DNA of 64,000 nucleotides, from NCBI GenBank assembly GCA_964580905.1, contig CAZOLR010000001.1, forward strand, positions 62,001 to 126,000, written 5' to 3'. The translations under genes and the position numbers were made by a program. Below are positions 24,512 through 33,860 of the stretch, one piece after another (within the stretch, counting starts at the first letter, position 1; the number at the start of each line of letters is the position of its first letter). The notes under the pieces are model-generated. The model was not told the DNA's origin. It saw nothing but the letters and a program-made list of their open reading frames with translations, and ran no database searches. The stretch is from G041228335 sp964580905. GTDB taxonomy: Bacteria; Pseudomonadota; Alphaproteobacteria; Puniceispirillales; UBA1172.

Positions 24512-25729
24512 ATGTCATCTTCCTCTTCTGCTTTTGCTTCGCTTGAAGATATCGAGGTTTCCGGTAAGACGGTTTTCTTCCGCACCGATCTGAATGTCCC
24601 CATGGCAGATGGGGTGATTACCGATACCACCCGAATTGACCGCACCGCACCGGGTATCGCTGCCCTTGCGCATCGCGGCGCACGGGTTGTTGTGGCGGCG
24701 CATTTCGGCCGCCCCAAGGGCAGGCGTGATATGTCTGCCAGTCTTGCCCCGATTGCTCCTGCTCTGGCCAAATCTGCGGGCAGACCTGTCGGGTTTGCCG
24801 AAGACTGTATCGGCCCGGCGGTTCAGGATAAAGTCTCGATGATGAAAGATGGCGATATTCTTCTTCTGGAAAATGTGCGCTTCCATCCCGGCGAGGAAGC
24901 AGGTGATGAAGATTTTGCCAGATCCCTTGCCGAATTTGCGGATATCTATGTTAACGATGCGTTTTCAGCCAGCCATCGTGATCATGCCTCAACCTCGACC
25001 CTGGCACGTCTTCTGCCAGCCTTTCCGGGGCCGCTTATGGCGGAAGAACTTGCCGCGCTCTCGGCGGCGTTGGAAACGCCCAGGCGTCCGGTTGCGGCGG
25101 TTGTTGGCGGCGCCAAGGTTTCGACCAAACTTGCGGTCCTGAATCATCTTGTGGAAAAGGTGGAAAGCCTCATTGTTGGCGGCGGGATGGCCAACACCTT
25201 TCTTCTGGCAAGGGGAATTGAAATCGGGGGCTCGCTCGCTGAGGCCGATATGGCGGATGATGCAAGAAAGATCATGGCAAAGGCCGGGGAAATGGGATGT
25301 GAGCTGATCCTGCCGGATGATGTGGTCCTTGCGCGTGAATTCAGGCAAGGGGCGGAGTCACGTATCCTGACCCTTGGTGAAGGTGAAATTGCCGCCGATG
25401 AAATGATCCTTGATACCGGCCCCATGACGGTAAAGCGCGCCATGGAAGCTGTTGATAAATCCCGCACCATTGTCTGGAACGGGCCGATGGGTGCTTTTGA
25501 AATTCCGCCGTTTGATGCGGCCACTGTTGCGCTGGCACGTCACGTTGCCCACCGCACTGTTGAAGCCGGGCTTGTATCGGTTGCCGGCGGCGGGGATACC
25601 GTGGCGGCGCTCAATACCGCCGGGGTTGAAGATAAATTCCATTATGTATCGACGGCCGGTGGGGCTTTTCTTGAATGGATGGAAGGCCGGACCCTTCCCG
25701 GTGTCGCGGCCCTGATGGCAAAGGATTAA
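24512..25729 (+). CDS. pgk: Phosphoglycerate kinase
   Basis: ATP-forming kinase of glycolysis, reversible for gluconeogenesis, 405 residues. The N-terminal substrate-binding motif FFRTDLNVPM is at about residue 22, followed by AAHFGRPKG and the glycine-rich GGAKVSTKL; WNGPMGAFE and AGGGDTVAAL mark the nucleotide domain. The annotated start carries a serine-rich extension (MSSSSSAFA) and no clear ribosome binding site, so the N-terminus is a little uncertain. It lies away from gap, but gph follows after seven bases. Confidence 0.95.
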   Translation: MSSSSSAFASLEDIEVSGKTVFFRTDLNVPMADGVITDTTRIDRTAPGIAALAHRGARVVVAAHFGRPKGRRDMSASLAPIAPALAKSAGRPVGFAEDCIGPAVQDKVSMMKDGDILLLENVRFHPGEEAGDEDFARSLAEFADIYVNDAFSASHRDHASTSTLARLLPAFPGPLMAEELAALSAALETPRRPVAAVVGGAKVSTKLAVLNHLVEKVESLIVGGGMANTFLLARGIEIGGSLAEADMADDARKIMAKAGEMGCELILPDDVVLAREFRQGAESRILTLGEGEIAADEMILDTGPMTVKRAMEAVDKSRTIVWNGPMGAFEIPPFDAATVALARHVAHRTVEAGLVSVAGGGDTVAALNTAGVEDKFHYVSTAGGAFLEWMEGRTLPGVAALMAKD

Positions 25730-25736
25730 TCCTCTC

Positions 25737-26405
25737 ATGTCGGTTGTCGTATTTGATCTTGACGGAACGCTTGTCCATTCCGCGCCTGATATTGCCTATC
25801 ACCTCAATGCCGCGATTTCAGCGCATAGCAAAGGCACGCCTTCGCTTTCAGAAGATGATGTGCGCATGCTTATCGGCGGTGGCCTTATGGATCTTATCGT
25901 CCGCGGGTTTGCGGCGCTCGGCCTCGATCCTGATGACGACACGTTGAAGGCAACGATTACAACCTACCGGCAGGCGTATCTTGCCGCGCCGGTGGTGAAA
26001 ACAGAACTCTACCCCGGTGTTCGCGAGATGCTTTCTCAACTCAAAGACAATGGCCATGGTATTGCCCTCTGCACCAACAAGAGCGAGGACACAGCCCATG
26101 CTGTTCTGGATCATTTTGATCTTGTGCCCGTGTTTGATGCCATCATCGGTGGTGATACAACACCTCAGCGGAAACCGGCGCCGGATCCGCTTCTTGCGGC
26201 AATACAGCGGGCAGGGGGAGAAACGGCCTCTTCCGTCATGGTCGGTGACAGCAAGGCCGATGCCGGGGCGGCTCACGCGGCCGGAACACGGCTTGTTCTC
26301 GTGGATTGGGGGTATTCGGCGCTGGATGTAGGCGGCCTGGCAGGTGATATGGTGATATCATCTTACGACGGGTTTCACGATCACGTGGCGCGTCTTCTGG
26401 GCTGA
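25737..26405 (+). CDS. gph: Phosphoglycolate phosphatase (HAD family)
   Basis: A 222-residue HAD phosphatase. The nucleophile motif is FDLDGTLVHS with D7 and D9, motif II is LCTNKS, and motif III-IV are KPAPDPLL and MVGDSKADAGAA. Gph-type enzymes remove phosphate from 2-phosphoglycolate, a DNA-repair by-product, to give glycolate. Related HAD enzymes act on other sugar phosphates, so the exact substrate is a family-based call. It is seven bases from pgk. The glycolate oxidase operon 1.1 kb downstream could use its product. Confidence 0.85.
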   Translation: MSVVVFDLDGTLVHSAPDIAYHLNAAISAHSKGTPSLSEDDVRMLIGGGLMDLIVRGFAALGLDPDDDTLKATITTYRQAYLAAPVVKTELYPGVREMLSQLKDNGHGIALCTNKSEDTAHAVLDHFDLVPVFDAIIGGDTTPQRKPAPDPLLAAIQRAGGETASSVMVGDSKADAGAAHAAGTRLVLVDWGYSALDVGGLAGDMVISSYDGFHDHVARLLG

Positions 26406-26468
26406 TCTGTGCCTTGCATAAGGCCAGTCCCGCTCCCATATAAGCTTATGAGCTGAGAGGAGAGTCCG

Positions 26469-27119
26469 ATGTTTTCCATGCTGATGAAAAAACAGGAGCT
26501 TCCTGCAAGAGAAGAAGCGCTGGCAGGCCGCGCCACCCCTGTTCTTGAACCAAAGGCACATGCCGTGCTTGGCAACCCCATCGTTCCGCCTTTCCCCGAA
26601 GGCATGCAGCGCATCCTGCTTGGTCTTGGCTGTTTCTGGGGGGCCGAAAGGCTTTTCTGGACATTGGGGGGCGTCTGGACCACATCGGTCGGTTATGCCG
26701 GTGGGTACACGCCCAACGCCACCTATCAGGAAGTATGCAGCGGCGGCACAGGGCATACCGAAGCGGTGGAGGTTGTTTTTGACCCGGGCCAGATATCTCT
26801 GGACGAAATTCTCCGTATTTTCTGGGAAAGCCATGATCCGACACAAGGCATGCGTCAGGGCAATGATATCGGCACGCAATATCGTTCGGCCATCTATGCT
26901 GACAACGAAGATCAGCTGCAGTATGTTCTGGCCAGCCGCGATGACTATCAGCGCGCCCTGACCGGCGGAGGCTATGGAAAGATCACCACGGAAATTGCTC
27001 TCGCCGGGCCTTATTATCTTGCCGAAGATTATCACCAGCAGTATCTGCACAAAAACCCGAACGGATATTGCGGGCTGAAAGGGACGGGCGTTGCCTGCGC
27101 TATTGCGGCTTCTGTGTAA
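26469..27119 (+). CDS. msrA: Peptide methionine sulfoxide reductase A
   Basis: Reduces methionine-S-sulfoxide in oxidised proteins. The catalytic motif GCFWGAE holds C55, and TSVGYAGG, SGGTGHTEAVEV and the YHQQYL segment follow in family order. The length of 216 residues is on the long side because of an N-terminal extension of about 45 residues, which is common in alphaproteobacterial forms. AGAGGAGAG immediately precedes the start. A separate promoter for rpmJ lies just downstream. Confidence 0.94.
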   Translation: MFSMLMKKQELPAREEALAGRATPVLEPKAHAVLGNPIVPPFPEGMQRILLGLGCFWGAERLFWTLGGVWTTSVGYAGGYTPNATYQEVCSGGTGHTEAVEVVFDPGQISLDEILRIFWESHDPTQGMRQGNDIGTQYRSAIYADNEDQLQYVLASRDDYQRALTGGGYGKITTEIALAGPYYLAEDYHQQYLHKNPNGYCGLKGTGVACAIAASV

Positions 27120-27167
27120 GGCGATCAGCACCCGAAAGTGGTAATGATTTAATAAGAGGTTTTGGGC

Positions 27168-27196
27168 TTGACCCGTGCCGGATCAGCCGTTATACA
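27168..27196 (+). promoter_or_regulatory. Sigma-70 type promoter for rpmJ
   Basis: TTGACC and TATACA are separated by 17 bases, placing a start site about 35 bases before the rpmJ ATG. It lies between the msrA stop and rpmJ, in the correct direction. Confidence 0.6.
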
Positions 27197-27236
27197 TCCT
27201 CAGACTTGAAACACCAATTGAACGAAAGCATTCGAT

Positions 27237-27362
27237 ATGAAAGTCGCAAGCTCGCTCAAAACGCTGAAATCCCGTGACCGCAACTGTCAGGTGGTGCGCC
27301 GTCGTGGCCGTCTTTATGTGATCAACAAAAAGAACCCGCGCATGAAGGCTCGTCAGGGCTGA
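27237..27362 (+). CDS. rpmJ: Ribosomal protein L36 (bL36)
   Basis: A 41-residue, strongly basic protein (MKVASSLKTLKSRDRNCQ...ARQG) of the large ribosomal subunit. It is the alphaproteobacterial form with a single cysteine, lacking the four zinc ligands of the classical L36. It has its own promoter match upstream and its own terminator downstream, so it is a single-gene unit. It is small but unambiguous from the start motif MKV and the RNCQVVRRRGRLYVINKKNPR core. Confidence 0.95.
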   Translation: MKVASSLKTLKSRDRNCQVVRRRGRLYVINKKNPRMKARQG

Positions 27363-27387
27363 TATCCTTTTTTAGGATGGAAATGGC

Positions 27388-27415
27388 AAACCCGGCGAGA
27401 GCCGGGTTTTTGTTT
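27388..27415 (+). terminator. Rho-independent terminator after rpmJ
   Basis: AAACCCGGC and GCCGGGTTT pair around a GAGA tetraloop, followed by TTGTTTG. It lies 25 bases after the rpmJ stop. Confidence 0.9.
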
Positions 27416-27474
27416 GTTCGGGCACGCGTTATGTGCCACCCTTGGCATCAAGCTCCGTCTTTTTCTCTCTTGCA

Positions 27475-27504
27475 TTGATTTACCTTCGGCATTGACGCTA
27501 TAAC
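27475..27504 (+). promoter_or_regulatory. Possible sigma-70 promoter for the glc operon
   Basis: TTGATT and TATAAC are spaced by 18 bases, with the predicted start only about 13 bases ahead of the glcD ATG at 27524. AAAGGA between them could be the ribosome binding site. Confidence 0.45.
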
Positions 27505-27523
27505 CGGAAAAAAGGATGCACCC

Positions 27524-29011
27524 ATGCAGATGCCTGAACCTGATCGCGAGATGATTGCACGGCGTGAGGACATAGCCTCCGGCCTCAGAAAAATTTTAGG
27601 GCCCAAAGGCGTGGTCGCCGATCCTGAAGCGATGAGCGTTTTTGAAAGCGACGGGCTTAACGGCTACCGCCAGACACCGCTTGCCGTGGCTCTGCCTGCA
27701 AATACCGCCGAAGTCGCCGCAACACTCCGGTATTGCAACGAAAATGGGATAAAGATCGTGCCGCGCGGCGCCGGGACATCACTTTCCGGTGGGGCCTTGC
27801 CGCTGGAAGACGGCGTTCTTCTGGCTCTCGGCCGGATGAATGCAATCCTTGAAATTGATTACGATAACCGTGCCGTTACCGCCCAGCCCGGCGTGACCAA
27901 CCTTGCCATCACCCATGCCGTTGAAGGAAAGGGGTTTTATTACGCTCCTGATCCGTCCAGCCAGATTGCCTGTTCTATCGGCGGTAATGTGGCTGAAAAT
28001 TCAGGCGGGGTGCACTGCCTCAAATACGGGCTGACGACGAATAATCTTCTCGGGATTGAACTTGTCACCATGGATGGGGAGATCCTCCGTCTCGGGGGCA
28101 AGCATCTCGATGCAGGCGGCTATGATCTGCTCGGCGTCATGACAGGTTCTGAAGGCCTCCTGGGGATTGTGACTGAAGTGACCGTCCGCATTCTGCAGAA
28201 ACCGGCAACCCGCAAGGCTGTGCTCATCGGGTTTGATTCCGCTCTTTCCGCAGGGGAGGCTGTCGGTGCGATCATTGCCGAAGGTATCATTCCGGCAGGA
28301 ATGGAAATGATGGACAATCCCGCCATCAATGCCGCCGAAGATTTTGTCTCCGCCGGTTATCCGCGGGATGCCGATGCCCTCCTGATCGTCGAGCTTGACG
28401 GCCCGGAGGCTGAGGTGGATATCCTCACCGATCGTGTTGCCGGCATTGTCAGGGCACGGGGTGCGACTACCATCCGTGTCAGCCAGACCGAAGAAGAACG
28501 TGAACTGTTCTGGGCAGGACGCAAGACAGCTTTCCCGGCGATTGGCAGGATTTCACCTGATTATCTCTGCATGGACGGCACAATCCCGCGCCGCCAGTTG
28601 CCTGAAATGCTGAGCCGCATGTCTCGGATGAGCCAGCAATTCGGGTTACGGGTTGCGAATGTCTTTCATGCCGGTGACGGAAACCTGCACCCGCTTATTC
28701 TTTTTGACGCCAACACCCCGGGTGAGCTGGAACGGGCGGAAGAATTCGGCGCGGCTATTCTGAAGGCCTGCGTCGAGCTTGGCGGCGTGCTCACAGGTGA
28801 ACATGGTGTGGGTGTTGAAAAACGTGACCTGATGGGGGAAATGTTCTCCGAAGATGATCTCAAACAACAGCAACGGCTGAAATGCGCTTTTGATCCGGAT
28901 CATCTTCTCAATCCCGGCAAGGTCTTTCCGGTTCTGCATCGCTGTGCTGAACTTGGTCGGCTGCATGTGCATCACGGCCAGTTGCCGCATCCTGATTTGC
29001 CAAGATTCTGA
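27524..29011 (+). CDS. glcD: Glycolate oxidase FAD subunit GlcD
   Basis: FAD-linked subunit of the membrane-associated glycolate dehydrogenase, oxidising glycolate to glyoxylate. The PCMH-type FAD domain shows VPRGAGTSLSGGALP near residue 85 and APDPSSQIACSIGGNVAENSG near 142-162; the C-terminal FAD oxidase domain has the FHAGDGNLHP and GEHGVGVEKR motifs. The 495-residue length is normal. The stop overlaps the glcE start as TGATG. Glycolate is abundant in algal exudates, so carbon scavenging is the likely role. D-lactate dehydrogenases are related, but the DEF gene set points to glycolate. Confidence 0.93.
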   Translation: MQMPEPDREMIARREDIASGLRKILGPKGVVADPEAMSVFESDGLNGYRQTPLAVALPANTAEVAATLRYCNENGIKIVPRGAGTSLSGGALPLEDGVLLALGRMNAILEIDYDNRAVTAQPGVTNLAITHAVEGKGFYYAPDPSSQIACSIGGNVAENSGGVHCLKYGLTTNNLLGIELVTMDGEILRLGGKHLDAGGYDLLGVMTGSEGLLGIVTEVTVRILQKPATRKAVLIGFDSALSAGEAVGAIIAEGIIPAGMEMMDNPAINAAEDFVSAGYPRDADALLIVELDGPEAEVDILTDRVAGIVRARGATTIRVSQTEEERELFWAGRKTAFPAIGRISPDYLCMDGTIPRRQLPEMLSRMSRMSQQFGLRVANVFHAGDGNLHPLILFDANTPGELERAEEFGAAILKACVELGGVLTGEHGVGVEKRDLMGEMFSEDDLKQQQRLKCAFDPDHLLNPGKVFPVLHRCAELGRLHVHHGQLPHPDLPRF

Positions 29012-30255
29012 TGCGTAGGGGGCAGGGAAGTGCCGCACCAGTTCTTGCGGTCGGGGATGTGAAAGAGCTGAAAGACGCTCTTGCCGAAACGGTGGCCTCC
29101 CGTACACGGCTTGAACTCTGCGCGAAAGGAAGCCGCCGGCATCTCGGCCGGCCGGTTGAGGCCGAAAAGGTGCTGGATATATCTGCGTTGAACGGCATCA
29201 CCAACTATGAGCCGGATGAGCTTGTGCTTATGGCCAAAGCTGCGACACCGCTTGCGGAAATTCTGAAAACGCTGGATGAAGCCGGGCAGATGCTTGCCTT
29301 CGATCCGCCGCTGGGTGCTGAAACCATTGATGAGGCGAAGGGAACGATTGGCGGGGTGCTGGCAACGAATCTTTCCGGTCCGCGCCGTATGGTTGCCGGG
29401 GCGGCGAGAGATTATCTGCTCGGGTTTCAGGCTGTCTCCGGCCGGGGCGAAAGCTTCCAGTCCGGGAGCCGCGTGATGAAAAACGTCACCGGATATGATC
29501 TGTCCAAACTGATGGCCGGGTCTTTCGGAACGCTCGCGGTGATGCATGATATTACGATCAAGACGATGCCCAAGCCTCAGGATGCGTCAAGCCTTGTCTG
29601 TTTTACCGACACCGCCGCATCGGCACAGAAATTGATTCGTGATGCGTTTGCAAGCCCGTATGAGCCGTCTTCGGCGGCCATTGTTCCGGCTGATCTGTTA
29701 ATCTTCTCCCGGGTTGAAGGGGTGCGAGATGCAGGGGAAAAAGGTGTTGCGGCCATCATCCGGATTGAGGGGTTTGATATTTCTGTGCGGGATCGTGTCA
29801 GTGGAATAACCCGTGTGCTGGACAGCCCGCAACAGCCTTTGTGTCTTGGCGGCGAGGACTCCGATCTTCTGCAAATGGAATTAAGGGAAACACTTCTGCT
29901 CCCCAGGCAGACAAACCGCGTGATCTGGAAAATCTCCTGTCCGGCCGCAGCCGGAGGCGTTCTTCTGGACCGGCTCACGTCACGTCCCAACTCACTCGGC
30001 TACGCGGATTGGGGCGGTGGGCTGATCTGGCTTAACCACCCGGAAGGCGGTGATGCTGGTGCTGAAATTATCAGGGGAATGCTCAGCGAATATGGGGGGC
30101 ATGCCACGCTTTACGAAGCTTCGGAAAATATCAGGCGCCTCGTGCCGGTGTTTCATCCGCAACCCGCGGCGCTCCATGATCTCACGCGGCGGGTGAAAGC
30201 AAGTTTTGACCCCCTTGGCCTGCTCAACCCCGGCCGGATGTATGAAGGGGTGTAG
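29011..30255 (+). CDS. glcE: Glycolate oxidase FAD-binding subunit GlcE
   Basis: Second FAD-domain subunit of glycolate dehydrogenase, 414 residues. It has a PCMH-type domain with TIGGVLATNLSGPRRMVAGAARDYLLG and SGSRVMKNVTGYDLSKLMAGS, both typical of GlcE. It overlaps glcD by one base and ends three bases before glcF, so the three subunits are made from one coupled message. The C-terminal KASFDPLGLLNPGRM is the shared FAD-oxidase ending. Confidence 0.92.
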   Translation: MRRGQGSAAPVLAVGDVKELKDALAETVASRTRLELCAKGSRRHLGRPVEAEKVLDISALNGITNYEPDELVLMAKAATPLAEILKTLDEAGQMLAFDPPLGAETIDEAKGTIGGVLATNLSGPRRMVAGAARDYLLGFQAVSGRGESFQSGSRVMKNVTGYDLSKLMAGSFGTLAVMHDITIKTMPKPQDASSLVCFTDTAASAQKLIRDAFASPYEPSSAAIVPADLLIFSRVEGVRDAGEKGVAAIIRIEGFDISVRDRVSGITRVLDSPQQPLCLGGEDSDLLQMELRETLLLPRQTNRVIWKISCPAAAGGVLLDRLTSRPNSLGYADWGGGLIWLNHPEGGDAGAEIIRGMLSEYGGHATLYEASENIRRLVPVFHPQPAALHDLTRRVKASFDPLGLLNPGRMYEGV

Positions 30256-30257
30256 CG

Positions 30258-31565
30258 ATGCAGACGAATTTCACCACCGATCAGCTGAAAGATCCTGATA
30301 TTTCCCGCGCCGATGGAATTCTCCGGAAATGTGTTCATTGCGGGTTCTGCACCGCGACCTGCCCGACATATGTTGAAACCGGAGATGAACGTGACAGTCC
30401 GCGTGGCCGCATCTGGCTTATCCGTGATCTGCTCGAAGGCAATGCCAGTAGTGCCGAAACGGCAGGGTATCATCTTGATCGCTGCCTGACCTGTCTTTCC
30501 TGCATGTCAACCTGTCCTTCCGGCGTTGACTACATGCATCTGGTGGATATCGGGCGCCGCCATGTCGAAAAGACGCGGCAACGCGGGTGGATGGATCGCA
30601 TGCGTCGTCGCCTTCTGGTTTCTGTCCTGCCCCATGCCGGACGGGCCTATGTGATGCTGATGCTGGGATGGCTGTTCCGGCCCTTCCGGGTGTTCCTGCC
30701 GCAGACATTACGGGAAATGCTCAATGTGGTGCCCGCCAGCATGCCCCGGTTTGACCGGGTTGGCAGCAAGGACATGATCTATCCTGCCGATAGTGGCGCG
30801 CCCACCCATCGGGTGGCCCTGCTGGCCGGATGTGCCCAACGGGCGATTGATCCCTCGATCAACGCCGCCACCATTCGTTTGCTCAACCGACGGGGTGTTG
30901 ACGTGGTGGTGCGCCGGATGGCGTCCTGCTGTGGTGCGGTGGCCCAGCATACAGGGGATGAAGACACAGCCGAAAAATCCATGGTTGAAACGATCCGTGC
31001 CTGGGCAGAGGCCAAACGTGAAGGCGGCCTTGATGCCGTTATCATCAACACATCGGGTTGCGGGACGATGGTCAAAGACTACGGGGATCATTTCGCCGCT
31101 GACCCTGATATTGCCAGCCATGCCGCGGATGTATCGGCCATGGCCATGGATATCACCGAATTTCTTGATCATATCGGTCTTGGGGAAGTGAACGCAGAAC
31201 ACAACCACGGGCTGAGTGTTGCCTATCATGCCGCCTGTTCGCTTCAGCACGGCCAGCAGATCAGGCAAATCCCGAAAGATCTTTTGCGGCGGGCAGGATT
31301 TGAAGTCCGGGAGATTGCGGAATCGCATCTCTGCTGTGGTTCGGCCGGGACATATAACGTCGTTCAGCCGGAACTGGCTCTCAGGCTCAAGGAAAGAAAG
31401 CTGAAAAACATCAATGCGGCCGGGGCGGATATCGTGGCGGCGGGTAATCTTGGCTGTATCAATCAGCTTGCCGGCAGCAGCGCTCCGGTGGTCCACACGG
31501 TTCAGCTTCTGGACTGGGCAACCGGCGGGCCGAAACCCAAAGGCATCAGAACATCATCCCGGTAA
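30258..31565 (+). CDS. glcF: Glycolate oxidase iron-sulfur subunit GlcF
   Basis: Iron-sulfur subunit that passes electrons from the glycolate flavin to the quinone pool, 435 residues. Two 4Fe-4S motifs are visible, CVHCGFCTATCP near residue 25 and CLTCLSCMSTCP near 77, followed by two cysteine-rich CCG domains with ASCCGA (about 224) and HLCCGSAG (about 358). It begins two bases after the glcE stop. The fumarase gene converges on it across a 44-base gap without a clear terminator. Confidence 0.94.
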   Translation: MQTNFTTDQLKDPDISRADGILRKCVHCGFCTATCPTYVETGDERDSPRGRIWLIRDLLEGNASSAETAGYHLDRCLTCLSCMSTCPSGVDYMHLVDIGRRHVEKTRQRGWMDRMRRRLLVSVLPHAGRAYVMLMLGWLFRPFRVFLPQTLREMLNVVPASMPRFDRVGSKDMIYPADSGAPTHRVALLAGCAQRAIDPSINAATIRLLNRRGVDVVVRRMASCCGAVAQHTGDEDTAEKSMVETIRAWAEAKREGGLDAVIINTSGCGTMVKDYGDHFAADPDIASHAADVSAMAMDITEFLDHIGLGEVNAEHNHGLSVAYHAACSLQHGQQIRQIPKDLLRRAGFEVREIAESHLCCGSAGTYNVVQPELALRLKERKLKNINAAGADIVAAGNLGCINQLAGSSAPVVHTVQLLDWATGGPKPKGIRTSSR

Positions 31566-31609
31566 TCCGGCGGCCTGAAACAATAATCCGGAAAGTTTGG
31601 GTTGGCCGT

Positions 31610-33217
31610 TCAGTCAAGGCTGAAGAAATCGTTGCCCTTATCATCGGTAATGATGAAGGCCGGGAAATTTTCAACCTCAATCTTCCACACGGCTTCCATC
31701 CCGAGCTCCGGGTATTCCAGCACGTCGACATGGCGGATCGCATCCATGGCAAGCTTGGCCGCCGCACCACCGATGGAGCCGAGATAAAACCCGCCATGTT
31801 TCTTGCAGGCTTCCCGCACCGCCCGGCTCCGGTTTCCCTTGGCCAGCATGATCATGGATCCGCCCGCCGCCTGAAAGCGATCAACATACGCATCCATCCG
31901 TCCGGCTGTCGTCGGCCCAAAACTTCCTGAGGGCAGGCCTTCAGGTGTTTTGGCCGGGCCGGCATAATACACAGGATGGTCCTTGAAATACTGCGGCAGA
32001 TCACCCTCATCTTCAAGGCGTTCAAGAAGTTTGGCATGGGCAATATCCCTTGCCACGATCAACGTCCCTGTGAGGCTGAGCCGTGTCTTGACCGGATATT
32101 GGGACAGGGTGGCCAGCACATCCTTCATCGGCTGATCGAGGTTTATGGCAACCGCATCGTCATCTGCATCGTCGGCGACAATATCAGGCAGGAAGCGGGC
32201 AGGATCACGCTCCAGCCGCTCGATGAAAATGCCTTCCTTCGTGATCTTGGCCATGGCCTGACGATCAGCCGAACAGCTGACGCCGATGCCGACAGGGCAG
32301 GATGCCCCATGACGAGGCAGGCGGATGACGCGGACATCATGGCAGAAATACTTGCCGCCGAACTGGGCGCCGATCCCCATTTGCCTTGTCATTTCAAGTA
32401 TCTCATTTTCCCAGTCCAGATCCCTGAAGGCGTGGCCTGCCTCACTTCCTTTGGTGGGAAGCGAATCCAGTGCCCGGACCGACGCCATCTTGACGGTCTT
32501 CATGGTGGTTTCGGCCGACGTTCCGCCGATGACAACCGCAAGGTGATAGGGCGGGCAGGCCGCGGTGCCGAGCGAACGGATGGCGCCATCAATGAATGTT
32601 TTCAGCCCGTCGGGGTTTAGCAGTGCCTTTGTCTGCTGATAGAGAAACGATTTATTGGCCGATCCCCCGCCTTTCTGGATGAAGGTGAAATGATATTCCG
32701 CTCCCTTGCCGGCATAAAGATCGATCTGGGCAGGCAGGTTGGTGCGGGTGTTGACCTCATCAAACATCGTCAGCGGCGCCAGTTGGGAATACCTCAGATT
32801 GTTATTGAGATAGGTATTATAAACGCCCCATGACAACGCTTCGGCATCATCGCCGCCGGTGAGAACGCGCTCACCTCTTGTGCCGCTGATGATGGCAGTG
32901 CCGGTATCCTGACACATGGGGAGAACCTGATCTGCAGAAATCACCGCATTTTTAAGCATCTCGAGAGCCACAAAGCGATCATTCCGCGTTGCTTCCGGAT
33001 CATCAAGAATAGCGCGGAGCTGGGCAAGATGGCTGCTCCTCAAGAGATGTGAGATATCCTTGAAAGCACGTTCCGCCAGTAGGGTCAGCCCCGCCGGATC
33101 AACCCGCAGGAATGTCTCCCCGTCAAGGGTGACTTCGTTGACGTGATCATCGGTGATCTTCTCCCATTCGGTATCGGCACCGGCGGTGGGAAACATGGGC
33201 GAATAGGTGAACGACAT
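31610..33217 (-). CDS. fumA: Fumarate hydratase, class I (iron-sulfur)
   Basis: Oxygen-sensitive 4Fe-4S fumarase of the citric acid cycle, 535 residues, fused alpha and beta halves as in FumA/FumB. Cluster and active-site segments include PMCQDTGTAIISGTRG, the CPVGIGVSCSADRQ stretch and, in the beta half, AGPAKTPEGLPSGSFGPTTAGRMD. Length and domain order are normal. It is on the same strand as, and downstream of, sspB, with about 50 bases between, so read-through from ssrA-sspB is possible. Class I tartrate dehydratases are related but usually split in two genes. Confidence 0.93.
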   Translation of the reverse strand: MSFTYSPMFPTAGADTEWEKITDDHVNEVTLDGETFLRVDPAGLTLLAERAFKDISHLLRSSHLAQLRAILDDPEATRNDRFVALEMLKNAVISADQVLPMCQDTGTAIISGTRGERVLTGGDDAEALSWGVYNTYLNNNLRYSQLAPLTMFDEVNTRTNLPAQIDLYAGKGAEYHFTFIQKGGGSANKSFLYQQTKALLNPDGLKTFIDGAIRSLGTAACPPYHLAVVIGGTSAETTMKTVKMASVRALDSLPTKGSEAGHAFRDLDWENEILEMTRQMGIGAQFGGKYFCHDVRVIRLPRHGASCPVGIGVSCSADRQAMAKITKEGIFIERLERDPARFLPDIVADDADDDAVAINLDQPMKDVLATLSQYPVKTRLSLTGTLIVARDIAHAKLLERLEDEGDLPQYFKDHPVYYAGPAKTPEGLPSGSFGPTTAGRMDAYVDRFQAAGGSMIMLAKGNRSRAVREACKKHGGFYLGSIGGAAAKLAMDAIRHVDVLEYPELGMEAVWKIEVENFPAFIITDDKGNDFFSLD

Positions 33218-33267
33218 TCTTGATCCTGCACTATCTCAATGGTGGAAAAGTCTTGATGGTTTAAACG

Positions 33268-33765
33268 TCAGGTTTTTTTGCGGAATGTGTCAAGGGAGAC
33301 GACATCGGCGCCCTGACTTTCTGTTTTTTCTTCCCCGGCATCCTCATCTGTGCTCCCGGCCTCATCAGGGGTTTCCGTATCTTCTTCGGTGTCGGCATCA
33401 TGGGCAAATTGCAACCCGAACCCGACCGACGGATCGTTAAAGTCCACAATCGACATGAACGGTATCGTCAGGCTTTCCTGTTGCCCGCCAAAGGAAAGGG
33501 TGATGGAAAAATCCTTCTCCCCGATGCTGAGATCCCAGTACTGATGCTGGATGATGATGGTCATTTTTTCAGGATGGCTCTCCTTCAGCCGGTCCGGGAT
33601 ATCGACACCCGGATACTCGGTCAGGAAAGTGATGTAGAAATGCGTGTTGCCGGGAAGTCCGTTCTGTTCAACGATCTTGAGAGAAGAGCTGACAACCGAA
33701 CGCAACGCTGTTTCAACCAGCAACTCATAGTTTATCTGTGGCTTGAAGCTGTCGCCATCACTCAT
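33268..33765 (-). CDS. sspB: SspB, ClpXP adaptor for ssrA-tagged proteins (alpha type)
   Basis: A 165-residue adaptor that binds the tmRNA tag and delivers tagged proteins to the ClpXP protease. The N-terminal substrate-binding domain spans about residues 1-120 with INYELLVETALRSVV and THFYITFLTEYPGVDIP; an acidic linker rich in D, E and T follows, and the C-terminal ADVVSLDTFRKK is the likely ClpX-binding tail. I start it at ATG 33765, preceded by GGGGGAAATG; a directly adjacent ATG at 33768 is equally possible, and the longer frame to 33840 is unlikely. The tmRNA gene that encodes the tag lies about 95 bases upstream on the same strand. Confidence 0.93.
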   Translation of the reverse strand: MSDGDSFKPQINYELLVETALRSVVSSSLKIVEQNGLPGNTHFYITFLTEYPGVDIPDRLKESHPEKMTIIIQHQYWDLSIGEKDFSITLSFGGQQESLTIPFMSIVDFNDPSVGFGLQFAHDADTEEDTETPDEAGSTDEDAGEEKTESQGADVVSLDTFRKKT

Positions 33766-33860
33766 CATTTCCCCCAAAGCTAGCTGTATAAGTCTGCCAT
33801 CACCACGCTCTGATTGCAACCAGCTCTTCAACACCGACACACGTCAGATCAGGACCAATC

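Noticed and set aside
16283..25729. A Calvin-cycle operon, suggested by fbp, tkt, gap, rpe and pgk
   Set aside because: No phosphoribulokinase, Rubisco or CbbR gene is present; the set fits gluconeogenesis and the pentose phosphate pathway.
31976..32620. Plus-strand frame of 214 codons opposite the fumarase gene
   Set aside because: It mirrors the codon structure of the fumarase gene and has no family features.
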